A stretch of 64,000 nucleotides of DNA from Nocardiopsis endophytica (GTDB lineage: Bacteria; Actinomycetota; Actinomycetes; Streptosporangiales; Streptosporangiaceae). How positions within the stretch are numbered: the first letter of the stretch is position 1; every line of letters starts with the position of its first letter. Positions 9,152 through 19,839 of this stretch are shown in pieces. Under the pieces are notes generated by a model, which worked only from the letters and a program-made list of their open reading frames with translations, did no database searches and was not told the DNA's origin. The position numbers and the translations under genes were made by a program. The stretch covers positions 20,245 through 84,244 of the forward strand of contig NZ_JAQFWQ010000018.1 in the NCBI RefSeq assembly GCF_027706725.1, in the 5' to 3' direction.

Positions 9152-9163
9152 TAGGCTGGCCGC
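9152..9163 (+). promoter_or_regulatory. Leaderless promoter of ybaK-like gene
   Basis: TAGGCT (9152-9157) stands six bases before GTG 9164, which predicts a leaderless transcript. No ribosome site is visible in front of the start, which agrees. Confidence 0.5.
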
Positions 9164-9646
9164 GTGAGCGGAAAGGGGACCCCGGCGACCATCGCGGCGA
9201 GCCGGGCGAAGATCGAGACGACACTGCACACCTACGAGGCCTCGGGCGACGGCGGCTCCTCCTACGGCGAGGAGGCCGCCGACGCGCTGGGCGTCCCGCG
9301 CGACCGCGTGTTCAAGACGCTGGTGGCCGAGGTCGACGGTGTGCTGACGGTGGGCGTGGTGCCGGTCTCGGCCACGCTGGACCTGAAGGCGCTGGCCGCG
9401 GCGGCGGGCGGGAAGAAGGCCGCGATGGCCGACCCGAAGGACGCCGAGCGCGCCACCGGGTACGTGCGCGGGGGCATCAGCCCGCTGGGGCAGCGCAAGA
9501 GGCTGCGCACGGTGGTGGACGCGTCGGTGGGCGACCACGAGACGGTGTACGTGTCGGCGGGCCGCCGGGGCCTGCAGATGGAGCTGTCCCCCAGGGACCT
9601 GCTCGACCTGACCCGCGCCACGACCGGCCCCATCGCCGCGTACTGA
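9164..9646 (+). CDS. ybaK: YbaK/EbsC-family aminoacyl-tRNA deacylase (Cys-tRNA(Pro) type)
   Basis: The 160-residue protein belongs to the YbaK/ProX family, which hydrolyses mischarged Cys-tRNA(Pro) or related aminoacyl-tRNAs. Seen are HTYEASGDGGSSYGEEAADALGV, FKTLVAEVDG with the conserved Lys, GKKAAMADPKDAERATGYVRGGISPLGQ (the G-GxxSPxG signature) and VYVSAGRRGLQMELSPRDL. Length is usual for YbaK. It is a single gene, with the ferritin gene about 80 nt upstream on the same strand. Confidence 0.9.
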   Translation: MSGKGTPATIAASRAKIETTLHTYEASGDGGSSYGEEAADALGVPRDRVFKTLVAEVDGVLTVGVVPVSATLDLKALAAAAGGKKAAMADPKDAERATGYVRGGISPLGQRKRLRTVVDASVGDHETVYVSAGRRGLQMELSPRDLLDLTRATTGPIAAY

Positions 9647-9990
9647 CGGGCCAGGGGCTACGAACCACGGCCGACGGCGGGCCGGTAGAGGTGCAGGGGC
9701 GGCGTCACGGACGGCCCTTCAGCCCCGACTCGATCCGGACCTGGCCCAGGAGGTCCTTGTCCGCGAACCTCCGCGACCCGGCCGGCGGACCGCCGGGGGT
9801 CCGACGGCCCCAGGCCGTCTTCCGGTGACGTGGAACTCCGCCCCTCCCTCCCCGCCGTCCGATTCGTGCTCCGGGAGGCCCATCTCCGCCCCGGTGTGTG
9901 CTACTTAGCGCAAGGTACTTTTCACCGGACCGTCGCCGTCTTACGGTGGTCTGCATCACATCCGAAGGCGGGACGCGTCAGGGAGGCACG
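9647..9990. promoter_or_regulatory. Intergenic region with promoter for the TIGR04222 gene
   Basis: Across 344 nt there is no convincing gene. A minus-strand ORF of 84 codons (9705-9959) has Arg/Gly-rich composition and was rejected. Near its right end TTTTCA (9919-9924) and TACGGT (9942-9947) are separated by 17 nt, a reasonable promoter for the gene at 9991. Confidence 0.45.
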
Positions 9991-11103
9991 ATGGTCCCGG
10001 CGGTCGTGCTCGGCACGGTCATCCTCCACGTGCTGACCGCGCTCTGCCTCCTGCTCTCCCGCTGGGGCTACGCCCGCGCCCGCGCCGCCGGCCCGCGGCT
10101 CCCCGCCATCGGCGCCGACGAGCTCGACCCGACCGACCTGGGCATGCTCGCGGGTGGCAGGACCCGCCTGGGGGAGGTCGCGCTCGCCGAGCTGTACCTT
10201 TCCGCCAAGGTGATCGCGCGCGGCAACGGCGCGGTGTCGCCTCCCGAGCAGGCGCCGCACGGTACGCCCCCGCTCCCCCGCCCTCCGTCCCCCTTCGGCC
10301 GGATCATGGGCGCCTCGCTGGAGCCCGGACGCTGCGTCCCGGCCGAGCGCCTGGTCGAGTCGGTGACGCGCGGGGACGCGACCACGGCGGTCCTGTGGCG
10401 CCTGCGCCGCCTGGGCCTGTTCTCCGCCCCGGAGACGCTGCGCCGGGTCCGGCGGCTGCGCCGTGCCGCCTGGGCCGTGCACGCGGGCGCCGGTGCGGCA
10501 GCGGCCGTGCTCGGCGCCGTGCTGCTGCTGGCGGGCATGCGCCCCGGCCCCGACCCCGTGCACGCGCTGTTCCCTGCCGCCTTCGCCCTGCTGCTGATGG
10601 CCTACCCGTTCCTGCTGCACGTTGCGCGGCGGCTGCTGGGCGGGCTGCCCGGCGCGGTGGCGTGCGGCGCGTGCGCGGCCGCCATCGCGCTGGCCGCCGC
10701 CCCGCTGCCGCGCGTGGCGCTCGCCGCCCCGGCCCTGTACGGGTGCTGGTTCGGGGTCCACTGGGTGTACCGGGCGACCGGGGGCCGCTTGGGGCCGCGC
10801 ACGCTCGCCGGGGATGCGCTTCTGGCGGAGGCCCGCGCGGCGGAGACGGCCCCCGGCCCCGTCGGCGCCCTGCGCACGACCGCCTTGGAGGGCTTCCCCG
10901 AACTGCGGCGGCGGGGGCCGGGGAACGGTGCACCCCCGCGGCCCCGGGAGGAGGCCTTGGTCCGCTCCTTCGCCGCCGCCTGCGGGCGCGGTCTCGGCCG
11001 GGTGGACACCGGCCTGGGCGGAGACTTCGCCGGGGACGGCGGCCGCGGCACCTGGCGCGGCGACGGCGACGCCCCCAAGGTCGAGCGGCACCGCCGCTGG
11101 TAG
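9991..11103 (+). CDS. TIGR04222-type actinobacterial membrane protein
   Basis: The 370-residue protein starts at ATG 9991 with GGGAGG 9 nt upstream. It has an N-terminal membrane segment (VVLGTVILHVLTALCLLLS) and then the family signature ELDPTDLGMLAGGRTRLGEVALAELYL. A soluble winged-helix-like stretch and three or four central hydrophobic segments follow (AGAAAAVLGAVLLLAG, LFPAAFALLLMAYPFLL, GAVACGACAAAIALAAAPL). The Gly-rich, low-complexity C-terminus reads GRGLGRVDTGLGGDFAGDGGRGTW. Function of the family is unknown. Such proteins are common and multi-copy in actinomycetes. It converges on the DUF2567-like gene. Confidence 0.72.
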   Translation: MVPAVVLGTVILHVLTALCLLLSRWGYARARAAGPRLPAIGADELDPTDLGMLAGGRTRLGEVALAELYLSAKVIARGNGAVSPPEQAPHGTPPLPRPPSPFGRIMGASLEPGRCVPAERLVESVTRGDATTAVLWRLRRLGLFSAPETLRRVRRLRRAAWAVHAGAGAAAAVLGAVLLLAGMRPGPDPVHALFPAAFALLLMAYPFLLHVARRLLGGLPGAVACGACAAAIALAAAPLPRVALAAPALYGCWFGVHWVYRATGGRLGPRTLAGDALLAEARAAETAPGPVGALRTTALEGFPELRRRGPGNGAPPRPREEALVRSFAAACGRGLGRVDTGLGGDFAGDGGRGTWRGDGDAPKVERHRRW

Positions 11104-11137
11104 ACGGCGGCCGCCCTGCCACGCCCCGACCACCCGT

Positions 11138-11201
11138 CGTTGATCTCGTGATAACCGACGCTGAAACCGCGCCGGTAGCGTCGTTTCTCCCGAGATCAAC
11201 G
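11138..11201. repeat. Dispersed palindromic element, copy B
   Basis: The arms CGTTGATCTCG (11138-11148) and CGAGATCAACG (11191-11201) enclose a second stem built on CGACGCT (11156-11162) with AGCGTCG. The core order GTTGATCTCG - AACCGACGCT - ACCG-GCCGGT - GCGTCGTTT - CGAGATCAAC is nearly the same as in the element at 45029. It lies between two convergent genes, like copies A and C. Confidence 0.8.
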
Positions 11202-11214
11202 CGATGGGGGACGG

Positions 11215-11832
11215 CTACTGCGAGGCCTTCTCGGCCTCCTCCTGTTCGGCGGGTACCGCCGCGTCCGCCTCTCCTGCCCGCTCGGCCGCCACGGACTCGA
11301 CGGGGACGTCCTTGCGCCACGTGCTGACCGCGTCGAACAGTCCGTACTGCAGCACCGCAACGAACGGCCAGATCACCAGGGCCGCCGTCGCGTCCAGACG
11401 GAGGCGGTCGGTGAGCACGTCCTGCGGCTCGGCGGCGGCCAGGGCCCGGGCGAAGGCGTCCCCGTCAAGGAGCACTCCGGTGCGCCACATCAGAACGGTG
11501 CCCAGCGCCGCCCCCGCGGCCAGGCCGAGCAGGCACGCCATCCGCACGTCGAGCGGCGGCCTGCCCCGGTCGGCCCGGCGGCGGGCCATCCGGTACTGGA
11601 TGAGGAAGGCGCCGTACCCGGTGGCCATCCCGGCCCCGGCGGCGATGAGGGCGTAGTGGCCCTGGACCGAGAACGCCGTCTCGCTGATGGGGTACGGCAG
11701 GGACCGCCCGTCGAGGCCGACGGTGACCTCCGGCCTCGGCGCCAGCCACCACCACAGCACGCCGAGGGGGATCCCGAGGAGCGCGACCGCCCCGAGCACC
11801 GCACCGCCCGCGGCCAACCGCCCTCGCACCAT
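11215..11832 (-). CDS. DUF2567-like membrane protein
   Basis: A 205-residue membrane protein starting at ATG 11832. Four hydrophobic segments are visible: GAVLGAVALLGIPLGVLWWWLAP, ALIAAGAGMATGYGAFL, MACLLGLAAGAALGTVLMW and ATAALVIWPFVAVLQYGLF. The first is followed by an extracytoplasmic loop, and the C-terminus is a charged Ala/Glu-rich tail. The WWWLAPRPEV start and four-helix layout resemble DUF2567 proteins. No function is known. It is divergent from the DinB-like gene about 98 nt away. Confidence 0.62.
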   Translation of the reverse strand: MVRGRLAAGGAVLGAVALLGIPLGVLWWWLAPRPEVTVGLDGRSLPYPISETAFSVQGHYALIAAGAGMATGYGAFLIQYRMARRRADRGRPPLDVRMACLLGLAAGAALGTVLMWRTGVLLDGDAFARALAAAEPQDVLTDRLRLDATAALVIWPFVAVLQYGLFDAVSTWRKDVPVESVAAERAGEADAAVPAEQEEAEKASQ

Positions 11833-11930
11833 CCGGGCGCCCCCTTCCGTTTCCGCTCACACGAATCTATCCCGCTCCGCGGGCCGGAAAACCAGTGGTC
11901 CGCCTCGGGGGCCCCGGTGACAATGAGCGC

Positions 11931-12485
11931 ATGGACACGACTTGCGACGGTCAATCCGCGCTCGCCGACCCCGGGGCGTGCCGCCCGGCGCCGCCCCCGG
12001 TGTGGGCGGACGAGACCACGATGCTCAGCGCCTTCCTGGACCGGCACCGCGCGTCCGTGCGCCGTGCCTGCGCCGGGCTGTCACCCGCCGCGTCCGCCGC
12101 CGCCCCGGTACCGGGCTCGCCGATGCTGACGGTGCGCGGCCTGGTGTCCCACCTGACCTGGTCGGAGCAGCACTGGTTCGAGGCGGTCCTGCTCGGCCGC
12201 CCGGACCGGGTGTTCGACCCGCCGGAAGGGGCGCCCGCGCCCGGCCCCGGCGCCGACTGGCGGCCCGACCCCGGCACGGGGCTCGTGGGCCTCATCGGCG
12301 CATACGAGGCGCAGTGCGAGCGCTCCCGGACGATCACCGCCCGCCTGGAGCCCCGGTCCGGCGCGCGCCGCTCCCGCGTGGGCGAGCCGCCGGTGACCCT
12401 GCGCTGGGTCCTGATCCACATGGTGGAGGAGACAGCGGCCCACGTGGGCCAACTGGAGATGCTGCGGAGGATGGTGGACATGTAG
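11931..12485 (+). CDS. DinB-superfamily protein (DUF664/mini-four-helix type)
   Basis: The 184-residue product has the DinB/DUF664 layout: ETTMLSAFLDRHRASVRRACAGLS, then MLTVRGLVSHLTWSEQHWFEAVLLGR with the first metal-ligand His, and the C-terminal pair LRWVLIHMVEETAAHVGQLEMLR with two His. These three His normally bind a divalent metal. Some relatives are thiol transferases acting with mycothiol or bacillithiol, but the substrate here is unknown. The start ATG 11931 is 6 nt after GACAAT (11919-11924), which suggests a leaderless mRNA. An upstream GTG at 11895 was not used for that reason. Confidence 0.75.
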   Translation: MDTTCDGQSALADPGACRPAPPPVWADETTMLSAFLDRHRASVRRACAGLSPAASAAAPVPGSPMLTVRGLVSHLTWSEQHWFEAVLLGRPDRVFDPPEGAPAPGPGADWRPDPGTGLVGLIGAYEAQCERSRTITARLEPRSGARRSRVGEPPVTLRWVLIHMVEETAAHVGQLEMLRRMVDM

Positions 12486-12640
12486 CGCGCCCGCACCCGC
12501 CCCGCACGAGACACGTCAGAACGACCGCCGCCGGGCAACGGCGCCGCTCGCAGGACCCATCCCCTTCGGCGTCCTCGACCGGCGCCGGCCCCTCGGCGGA
12601 TGGGGCTCCGTCCGCGGGCACCGTCCGGCGGACACGGCGA

Positions 12641-12670
12641 AGGCGGGGCCGCCCCCGTGCGGCCCCGCCT
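12641..12670. terminator. Bidirectional terminator between dinB-like and padR
   Basis: Perfect 12-nt arms AGGCGGGGCCGC (12641-12652) and GCGGCCCCGCCT (12659-12670) leave a 6-nt loop between convergent genes. A short pyrimidine run (TCCTC) follows on the plus strand. Confidence 0.6.
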
Positions 12671-12706
12671 TCCTCATCCGGGCGGGGGCTCCTCACCCCC
12701 TGAGGA

Positions 12707-13585
12707 CTACTCCTCTTCGTCCTCGTCCGGCTCCTCCTCGGGGGCGGTGTCGTCCTCGGCGAGGATCCGGTACAGCTCGCGCCGGGTCTCCGACAGCATC
12801 CGCTTCGCGCGCTCCTGCTGCTCGGGGGTGCCGACCTGGGCCACCTGGGCGGCCGCGGCCATGAGCTGGTAGGCCAGCGCCTGCACCTCCATCTGGCCGG
12901 AGTGCGCGTCCTCGAACTCCTCGGCCGCCGCCTGCCACGGCGGGGTCAGGTCGCCGCCGCGCTCCTCCACGTACGCACGGCCCTCCTCGGTCAGCTCGTA
13001 GGGGCGCCGGCGGCCGCCGCCCTCGGTCGTGACCGGGCGGACCAGCCCCTCGTCCTCCAACTGCTGGAGCATCGGGTACACCGACCCGGGGCTGGGCCGC
13101 CAGGTGCCGGAGCTGCGCTCCTTGCCCTCGCGGATGATCTCGTAGCCGCTGAGCGGCCCCTCGGCCAGCAGCAGCAGGATTCCGGTGCGCACATCGCCCC
13201 GGCGGGCCCGCTGGCCGCGGCGCCCTCCGTGGCCCCCGCGCCCTCCGCCGAACGGGCCGCCCGGCCCGCCGAACCCGAAGGGCGGCCCCCAGGGGCCCGC
13301 GGGCGGCGCGGGCGGCCCCGGGGGGACCGGCGGCATGTGCGGCCCGGGGCCTCCGCCGAACGGGCCCTCGGGCGGGCGCCAGCCTCCCCTCCCGTGGCCG
13401 TGTGGACGCCCCTCGCCCATCTTCATCCAGTGCTTGAGCGCCCGCCGGGGGTCGAGCTCGCCCCAGGGCGCGGAGCGGCCGCCGCCCCGCCCGTGGTGTT
13501 CGGCGCCCGGCCGCGCGTCCCGCGGTCCGTGCGCGTCCTCGTCGTCGCGGCCGCCCCAGGGCCACGGCATCGCCATCGCGGTCAT
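12707..13585 (-). CDS. PadR-family transcriptional regulator with Gly/Pro-rich N-terminus
   Basis: The 292-residue protein starts at ATG 13585 behind GAGGAGGAC. Residues of about 135-215 are the PadR winged helix: GILLLLAEGPLSGYEIIREG, SPGSVYPMLQQLEDEGLV and RRRPYELTEEGRAYVEE. A C-terminal dimerisation helix follows (QAAAEEFEDAHSGQMEVQALAYQL) and then an acidic tail EEEPDEDEEE. The first ~130 residues are disordered and rich in Gly, Pro, His and Arg (HGRGGGR, PFGGGPGPHMPPVPPGPP), unlike ordinary PadR proteins of 100-200 residues. A palindrome array just upstream suggests autoregulation. The gene it normally controls is not obvious, because the neighbour dnaE is a housekeeping gene. Confidence 0.9.
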   Translation of the reverse strand: MTAMAMPWPWGGRDDEDAHGPRDARPGAEHHGRGGGRSAPWGELDPRRALKHWMKMGEGRPHGHGRGGWRPPEGPFGGGPGPHMPPVPPGPPAPPAGPWGPPFGFGGPGGPFGGGRGGHGGRRGQRARRGDVRTGILLLLAEGPLSGYEIIREGKERSSGTWRPSPGSVYPMLQQLEDEGLVRPVTTEGGGRRRPYELTEEGRAYVEERGGDLTPPWQAAAEEFEDAHSGQMEVQALAYQLMAAAAQVAQVGTPEQQERAKRMLSETRRELYRILAEDDTAPEEEPDEDEEE

Positions 13586-13653
13586 GGTGTCCTCCTCGTT
13601 CCGGGGCCGGAGGGTGCGTGCCGCACTACCGACCGGTCCCGATAGGTGGTTTT

Positions 13654-13685
13654 CTATCTTGATAGTTAACGATATATCGGTACCG
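13654..13685. promoter_or_regulatory. Operator array in the padR promoter
   Basis: Three adjoining palindromes lie in an AT-rich island within otherwise GC-rich DNA: CTATCTTGATAG (13654-13665), CGATATATCG (13670-13679) and CGGTACCG (13678-13685). A further CGATAG lies at about 13640-13645. The array is about 70-100 bp upstream of the padR start and probably holds its promoter and binding sites for PadR itself. That is an inference from position. Confidence 0.5.
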
Positions 13686-13742
13686 ATCGCTTGGCAAGTG
13701 TGCCGCCGGACACACCTCCGGACACCTCCCGGGCACGACGAA

Positions 13743-13774
13743 GGCCCCGCCCTCCCCTCCGGGAGAACGGGGCC
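13743..13774 (-). terminator. Hairpin terminator after dnaE
   Basis: GGCCCCG (13743-13749) pairs with CGGGGCC (13768-13774), and an inner CTCCC/GGGAG stem extends it. It lies 33 nt beyond the dnaE stop and before the padR promoter region. There is no long U-tract. Confidence 0.45.
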
Positions 13775-13806
13775 CAAAACGCGGGTGCCCCGGGCGGGGC
13801 CGGGGT

Positions 13807-17331
<3,525 letters not shown>

Positions 17332-17623
17332 TGCGCGGGGTTCCCCTCAAGCGAGTCGGTGGGACGGCGGACGACTCCTGAGCCTACGACCATCGCACGG
17401 GTGCCGGAGCGCCTCCGCGCCGCGCCGGCGGTGTCCCGAGGAACACATCCCCCGGAGGCGCGGCAGCGTCCCCGCCACGACCTGGGCGGGCCCGCACGGC
17501 CCGGCTCCGGCGGGCCGCAGGACGGTCGGCCCGGTTCCCCCGTTCCGGCCCCACCTTGACCCCGCGCGCTACGACGGCATCCCGCAGACCCGCCGCGGGT
17601 CCATACGGGGCGCCCGGCCCACT

Positions 17624-17717
17624 CATACCAGGCATGACGGGCACCGAGAGAGGGCCAGGCCGTCCCGCGTCGTGAAATCGACGCTTTTATGCAGATCAGG
17701 TGGCGATTCCACCACCC
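17624..17717 (+). repeat. Dispersed intergenic element, family 2, copy X
   Basis: The sequence beginning CATACCAGGCATGACGGGCA and including GTCGTGAAATCGACGCTTTT aligns over about 95 nt with the reverse complement of 63835-63933. The two are about three quarters identical by eye, with the second block identical at 19 of 20 positions. Its right part can fold: GTCGTGAAATCG with CGATTCCACCAC. It carries no ORF. Confidence 0.7.
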
Positions 17718-17840
17718 AGGACGCCCCCCGCACCCCACGCCCCCCGGCGACGATCTCGACGGACAGGGGGCCGGACCACTATCGATAACCAGTTTCAGGA
17801 ATCGATCCCGTGCGCCCGTCTAGCCTTCTCCATGCGCGGA

Positions 17841-17865
17841 ATGCAGACTGAAACCTGTTCTGCAT
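17841..17865 (+). promoter_or_regulatory. Palindrome in front of the aldehyde dehydrogenase gene
   Basis: Perfect arms ATGCAGA (17841-17847) and TCTGCAT (17859-17865) flank an 11-nt spacer, 15 nt before the ATG. It could be an operator or a 5'-UTR hairpin next to the ribosome site. No regulator gene adjoins it. Confidence 0.4.
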
Positions 17866-17880
17866 ATCCAGGGAGGCGTG

Positions 17881-19338
17881 ATGACGACGCACGACCGGCT
17901 CTTCATCGACGGACGGTGGGCCGCGCCCGCGGGTGACGGGGTGCTCCGGGTGAACTGCCCCCACGACGGGCGGACCGTCGGGTCGGCCCCCGAGGGCACC
18001 CCAGCCGACATCGACCTCGCCGTGGACGCCGCCCGCAGGGCCGCCGACTCCGGGCCCTGGCCGCGGACCTCCCCCGCCGAGCGGGCCGCGGCCCTCGGGA
18101 GGCTGGCCGAGGCGTTCGGCCGGCGCACCGGCGACCTCGCCGAGCTCATCACCGCCGAGATGGGCAGCCCCCTGTCCTTCTCGCAGCTCGCCCAGGCCCC
18201 GCTCGCCCACGCGGTGCTGGAGTACTACGCGGGCCTGGCCGACCAGGTCGACTGGGGCGATGTCCGGCCGGGGCTGCTCGGGCCCGTTCACGTCGAGCGC
18301 GAGCCCGCCGGGGTGGCCGCGGCGATCGTGCCGTGGAACGTGCCGCAGTTCCTCATCGCCGCCAAGATCGCCCCCGCGCTGCTGGCCGGGTGCACGGTGG
18401 TGGTCAAGCCCGCACCTGAGACGCCCCTCGACCCGTACCTGCTGGCCGAGGCCGCCCAAGAGGCGGACCTGCCGCCGGGCGTGCTCAACATCGTGGCGGG
18501 CGGGCGCGAGACGGGCGAGCACCTGGTGGCCCACCCGGGCGTGGACCATGTCGCCTTCACCGGCTCGACCGCCGCCGGGCGCCGCATCGGCGCGCTGTGC
18601 GGCGAACGCCTGAAGGGCTGCAGCCTCGAACTGGGCGGCAAGTCGGCCGCGGTGATCCTGGACGACGCCGACCTCGACGCCTACCTGGCGATGCTGCCGC
18701 TCACGGCGCTGCTCAACAACGGGGAGGCGTGCATCGCCCAGGCGCGCGTGCTCGCGCCCCGCGCGCGCTACGACGAGGTGGTGGAGGCGGTCTCGGAGAA
18801 GGTGGCCTCGCTGCGCGTCGGCGACCCGGCCGACCCCGCGACCGAGGTGGGGCCGCTGGTCTCGGAGCGCCAGCGCGAACGCGTCGAGGGCTACATCGCG
18901 CTCGGCCTCAAGGAGGGCGCCCGCATCACCACGGGCGGGGGACGCCCGAAGGGCGGGGGCCGGGACCGCGGGTTCTACGTGGAGCCGACCGTCTTCGCCG
19001 ACGCGGGCAACGACATGCGCATCGCGCGCGAGGAGATCTTCGGCCCGGTCGTCGTGGTGGTGCCCTACGACGGCGAGGGGCCGGAGGGGGACGACGAGGC
19101 GGTGCGCCTGGCCGACGACAGCGAGTACGGGCTGGCGGGGTCGGTGTGGACGTCCGACCCCGAGCGGGGCCTGGCGGTGGCGCGCAGGGTGCGCGCGGGG
19201 ACGTTCGGCGTCAACGCCTACAACATCGACGTGAACACGCCGTTCGGCGGGCGCAAGGCGAGCGGGGTCGGCAGCGAGTTCGGCCCGGAGGGGCTCGACG
19301 AGTACCTGCGGTGGAAGTCGATCCCGACCCTCGGGTGA
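17881..19338 (+). CDS. Aldehyde dehydrogenase family protein
   Basis: An NAD(P)-dependent aldehyde dehydrogenase of 485 residues. The Rossmann part shows AAIVPWNVPQFLIAAKIAPALLAGCTVVVKPAPETPL and FTGSTAAGRRIG. The catalytic Glu is in LELGGKSAAVIL, and the nucleophile is C284 in NNGEACIAQARVL, where most relatives have a QxC motif. The C-terminus carries EEIFGPVVVVVPY and PFGGRKASGVGSEFG. GGGAGG stands 4 nt before ATG 17881 and only 1 nt before the GTG at 17878, so the ATG was taken. Substrate is unknown, and nothing in the neighbourhood gives a pathway. Confidence 0.92.
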   Translation: MTTHDRLFIDGRWAAPAGDGVLRVNCPHDGRTVGSAPEGTPADIDLAVDAARRAADSGPWPRTSPAERAAALGRLAEAFGRRTGDLAELITAEMGSPLSFSQLAQAPLAHAVLEYYAGLADQVDWGDVRPGLLGPVHVEREPAGVAAAIVPWNVPQFLIAAKIAPALLAGCTVVVKPAPETPLDPYLLAEAAQEADLPPGVLNIVAGGRETGEHLVAHPGVDHVAFTGSTAAGRRIGALCGERLKGCSLELGGKSAAVILDDADLDAYLAMLPLTALLNNGEACIAQARVLAPRARYDEVVEAVSEKVASLRVGDPADPATEVGPLVSERQRERVEGYIALGLKEGARITTGGGRPKGGGRDRGFYVEPTVFADAGNDMRIAREEIFGPVVVVVPYDGEGPEGDDEAVRLADDSEYGLAGSVWTSDPERGLAVARRVRAGTFGVNAYNIDVNTPFGGRKASGVGSEFGPEGLDEYLRWKSIPTLG

Positions 19339-19839
19339 CGAGCACGGCCGCCCTGGAGAAACGCCGCTTCCCTCAGGAAGAACGGTGTCACGCCGGTGGG
19401 GCGGGGCGCCGCTGGCCGAGGCCGCGACGGCGGCTCGGCCCCGCCCCAGGGCCGTCACCGGCGGGCCGACCCGGCCGGCCGCCGATCACACCGCTCCAAC
19501 GGACGCGACCACCGGGGACTCGGCTCGGCCGCCGACGCTTCGGGGCACCCGCCTTCGGCCCCTCCCCGGCGCACCGCCCTCACCTCCACTGACGCGCAAG
19601 GGCCCAGGTGAACCGCCATTCTGGTCGCGGCGGGCGCATACCCTCCCCTCCCTCCCACTCCCCCCTTTGATAACCGCTCCGTAACGGCCGGGAGGCGCCC
19701 CCGTTCCGCCCTCACCTCCCCTACCTGCGATTTTCCAGTAGCCGAATCCCTACATAGCGTATTCACGACCGCGACGGGAACAATAAGGAGCCAACCGAAT
19801 CACACACCTTGGACAACCGCAGAAAGAGACCGCGCCACG
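19339..19839. promoter_or_regulatory. Intergenic region and promoter of the conflict-system operon
   Basis: About 500 nt without a gene. The first 300 nt are featureless GC-rich DNA. The last 150 nt are much more AT-rich. TAGCGT (19755-19760) is the best -10 candidate, giving a leader of about 70 nt before GTG 19840. No clear operator palindrome was seen. Confidence 0.4.

Larger units (their letters stand above)
17332..17880. other. Non-coding gap between dnaE and the aldehyde dehydrogenase
   Basis: This 549-nt divergent gap has no plausible gene: the ORFs across it are Arg/Pro-rich shadows. It contains a probable dnaE -10 (17381-17386), the family-2 repeat at 17624, a direct repeat ATCGAT (17781-17786 and 17801-17806), and the palindrome at 17841. 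The part from 17670 onward is clearly more AT-rich than the neighbouring genes. Confidence 0.6.

Noticed and set aside
9705..9959. 84-codon minus-strand ORF upstream of the TIGR04222 gene
   Set aside because: Arg/Gly-rich composition typical of shadow frames, no ribosome site, and it overlaps the promoter of the next gene. A degraded gene remnant cannot be excluded from its C-terminal part (RFADKDLLGQVRIESGL).
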